Source of the DNA: Rhizobium sp. CF080
GTDB taxonomy: Bacteria > Pseudomonadota > Alphaproteobacteria > Rhizobiales > Rhizobiaceae
DNA length: 64,000 nucleotides
Direction: 5' to 3'
NCBI RefSeq assembly: GCF_000282095.2
Contig: NZ_AKKC02000014.1
Coordinates: 186,001-250,000, forward strand
The stretch's first letter is position 1; every line of letters starts with the position of its first letter. Under the pieces are notes generated by a model. The model was not told the DNA's origin. It did not search any database and was given only the letters and a program-made list of their open reading frames with translations. Positions 62,266-64,000 of the stretch are shown here, in pieces. A program made the translations under genes and the position numbers.

Positions 62266-63639
62266 TTATTCGGCCACCTCAAAGCGGGCGCGACTCAGGC
62301 TAACCAGGCCGGAGACAGCCGCGCAAATGCCAGCCAGAACAAGCGCGAAGTTTGGCGCGCTTGATAGCGGCATGGTCTGGAAAATGATCGACATGGAAAT
62401 GCCGCCAAAAGTCTGTCCGAGAAGGCGCGCCGTGCCTTGCATGGCTCCGGCGGCACCGCTGCGGGCTTTCGGTGCGGAAAGAAGCAGAGTTCGGTTATTC
62501 GGCGTCTGGAACAGACCGAACCCGATTCCGGCGAGGACCGTACCGGCCAGGAAGACAATTCCCCTTGGATCGGGAGGGGACAGGCCGACGATCAACAGGC
62601 CTGCGGCCAACAGTCCGGCGCCGGACGCGCAGAGCCAGGCCGTCTTGACACGGTTGGCCAGCCAGCCTGCAACCGGGGCGGCGATGATTGTCGCTGCGGG
62701 CCAGGGCATCATGTAAAGTCCCGCCAGAACCGGCGTCATCTGCAGCGTGTGCTGAAGGTAGAACGGCAGCGCGACGTAGCTGAGCATCTGGCCGATAAAA
62801 CACGATACCGATGCGATGACCGCGATCCAAAAGGCAGGGTTGGCCAAAAGGTCAGTCGGGACAATCGGCGTCGAGTTCCCGCGCTCAAGGCGCAGCAGCA
62901 CGCAAAGGCACAAAATCGAACCGACGACCAGCATGGAGCCGCTGATCGGCTCACCGGCCACCCGGTCTGCGCCGGAGAAGAACAAAATGAACATCAGCGT
63001 GTTGGCCAGCAATGCTGCGACATTCAGTTGTCGCTTCACGCCCGGCATGGGACCGAGAAGGCCGCCACAGATAAGGACGATGGCCCCAAGCGGCACGTTG
63101 ACGGCAAACAACCAGGGCCAGCTGGCAACTGACAGGATTGCCCCGGCAACCCCTGGCCCTGCGGCGGAAGAAATCGCGATGATCATCGCATTGAGGCCGA
63201 TAATGGTTCCGAACAGCCGGTGCGGGACGGCAAAGCGCAGGTTCATCAAACCGAGGGCCATGATTGCGCCTGCACCGAGCCCCTGCGCAAATCGAGAAGC
63301 CACGAGAACGGGCAGATTTCCCGCAAAGGCGCAGGCCGCCGAAGCGACTGTGAAGAGAGCGACGCCGATCAGGAACACGCGCCGTGGGCCATGGATTTCG
63401 CCCAACGCGCCGCAGGGCAGAAGTGCGACAAGCACAGCAAGCTGGTAACTGGATACGACCCATACGGTGTCGCTGGCATCGGCTCCGAGCGAGGCGGCGA
63501 TCGATGGCAGGGCGACATTGGCGATCGCTCCGTCCAACACAACGAGGACGAGCGTCGTCAGCAGTACGGCGACTGCCAGGTACCTTCGCGGTGAAGTCAG
63601 GCCATCGTGAGCAAGGTTGGCGGGTGACGTTACGGACAT
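62266..63639 (-). CDS. MFS drug-efflux-type transporter (EmrB/QacA subfamily)
   Basis: The 457-residue protein has about 14 hydrophobic helices with the DHA2 signatures (VVLDGAIANVALPSIAASLG near the start, GLGAGAIMALGL later). Such pumps export drugs or toxic organics with protons. I start at the ATG at 63639; 27 further in-frame codons upstream are rich in Cys and unlikely. It diverges from the LysR gene at 63741, which probably controls it. Confidence 0.9.
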   Translation of the reverse strand: MSVTSPANLAHDGLTSPRRYLAVAVLLTTLVLVVLDGAIANVALPSIAASLGADASDTVWVVSSYQLAVLVALLPCGALGEIHGPRRVFLIGVALFTVASAACAFAGNLPVLVASRFAQGLGAGAIMALGLMNLRFAVPHRLFGTIIGLNAMIIAISSAAGPGVAGAILSVASWPWLFAVNVPLGAIVLICGGLLGPMPGVKRQLNVAALLANTLMFILFFSGADRVAGEPISGSMLVVGSILCLCVLLRLERGNSTPIVPTDLLANPAFWIAVIASVSCFIGQMLSYVALPFYLQHTLQMTPVLAGLYMMPWPAATIIAAPVAGWLANRVKTAWLCASGAGLLAAGLLIVGLSPPDPRGIVFLAGTVLAGIGFGLFQTPNNRTLLLSAPKARSGAAGAMQGTARLLGQTFGGISMSIIFQTMPLSSAPNFALVLAGICAAVSGLVSLSRARFEVAE

Positions 63640-63740
63640 GGGAGAAACACCTGTTCGTTGATCTGCGCCATCGATATCCCCAGGCCCATCTTTGCGCCAG
63701 ACGCAACAGATGCAACACACTATTGCGCTAAACGCCTTGT

Positions 63741-64000
63741 ATGGTTACGTTCGACGTCATGCCTGATCTCGACCTCAACCTGCTGGTAGCCTTGGACGCA
63801 TTGCTTCGCGAGCGGAGCGTGTCGGGTGCCGGGCGCAGGCTGGGGCTCAGCACATCCGCGATGAGCCGAACGCTGTCGAGGCTGAGGGCGGCATTGCGTG
63901 ATCCCATTCTTGTTCCGGCGGGGCGGGCCATGGTGGCGACACCACATGCCGAGGCGATTGCCGAGCAGGTGCGGTTGTTGACGACAGCGGTCCAGGCCGT
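63741..64000 (+). CDS. LysR-family regulator, 3' partial
   Basis: The frame runs off the right edge after 86 codons. The visible part is a LysR winged helix: DLDLNLLVALDALLRERSVSG, then a recognition helix with LGLSTSAMSRTLSRLR. A second ATG at 63759 is an equally good start. It faces away from the MFS efflux gene across 101 bases, the usual arrangement for a local regulator of the pump. Confidence 0.85.
   Translation, partial: MVTFDVMPDLDLNLLVALDALLRERSVSGAGRRLGLSTSAMSRTLSRLRAALRDPILVPAGRAMVATPHAEAIAEQVRLLTTAVQA

Noticed and set aside
1..64000. tRNA, rRNA, CRISPR array, insertion sequence or prophage
   Set aside because: No conserved tRNA T-loop, repeat-spacer array, transposase or integrase motif was found on reading the window; a tRNAscan or Rfam search would settle this for small RNAs.

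Overview
The window looks like chromosomal DNA of an aerobic alphaproteobacterium of the Rhizobiaceae (Rhizobium, Ensifer, Agrobacterium or Neorhizobium type). The reasons are high GC, the complete acpXL to lpxXL gene set for the very-long-chain acyl group of lipid A, an orfA-pit phosphate pair with a Pho box, DUF1127 and entericidin small proteins, and a short intergenic repeat with CCCCTCATCC/GGATGAGGGG ends. No rRNA, tRNA, CRISPR array, transposase or phage gene was recognised. Most intergenic gaps are short and no block looks recently acquired.

Region 1 (1-25,000) centres on methylated amines. It holds a GcvT-type FAD dehydrogenase of the dimethylglycine/sarcosine family (2278-4791), an AraC regulator of GbdR type (6439-7467), and a corrinoid methyl-transfer system at 9016-17482. 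That system has a non-pyrrolysine MttB-like methyltransferase, a B12-binding carrier, a RACo-type activator, a methyl-tetrahydrofolate methyltransferase, a DUF1638 protein, a formyltransferase-like protein, a small virulence-factor-family protein and a 4Fe-4S protein. Beyond an ECF sigma/VWA pair lie a betaine-homocysteine methyltransferase, a small unknown protein and a betaine-type periplasmic binding protein (20180-22676), then cobalamin gene cobP. Together they suggest two parallel ways to take the first methyl from a betaine (to tetrahydrofolate through a corrinoid, or to homocysteine), followed by oxidative demethylation. Four of these enzymes carry Arg/Gly-rich terminal tails, while the corrinoid carrier has a very acidic N-terminus. 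A two-receiver protein and a degenerate GGDEF protein sit inside this region at 4945-6419.

Region 2 (25,942-31,294) is the lipid A acyl cluster acpXL-fabZ-fabF2-fabF1-adh-lpxXL. Region 3 (31,480-35,416) has a PAS protein, an AraC/SRPBCC/VOC set and gnd, ending in a strong terminator. Region 4 (35,469-48,541) is a sugar locus: a LacI regulator diverges from an ABC importer, a GH2 beta-mannosidase, an epimerase-like protein, two oxidoreductases and a GH43 glycosidase. Region 5 (48,667-53,624) has an RcnB-like protein, the zinc uptake genes znuA and znuCB-zur with two operator-like inverted repeats, a gamma carbonic anhydrase and an FAH-family hydrolase.

Region 6 (54,139-64,000) has a giant histidine kinase with two complete kinase modules, a phosphate block (pit, its DUF47 partner, a Pho box, a Nudix hydrolase and a Na/Pi cotransporter), and an MFS transporter divergent from a LysR gene cut by the right edge. 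The left edge cuts an MscS-family channel gene.
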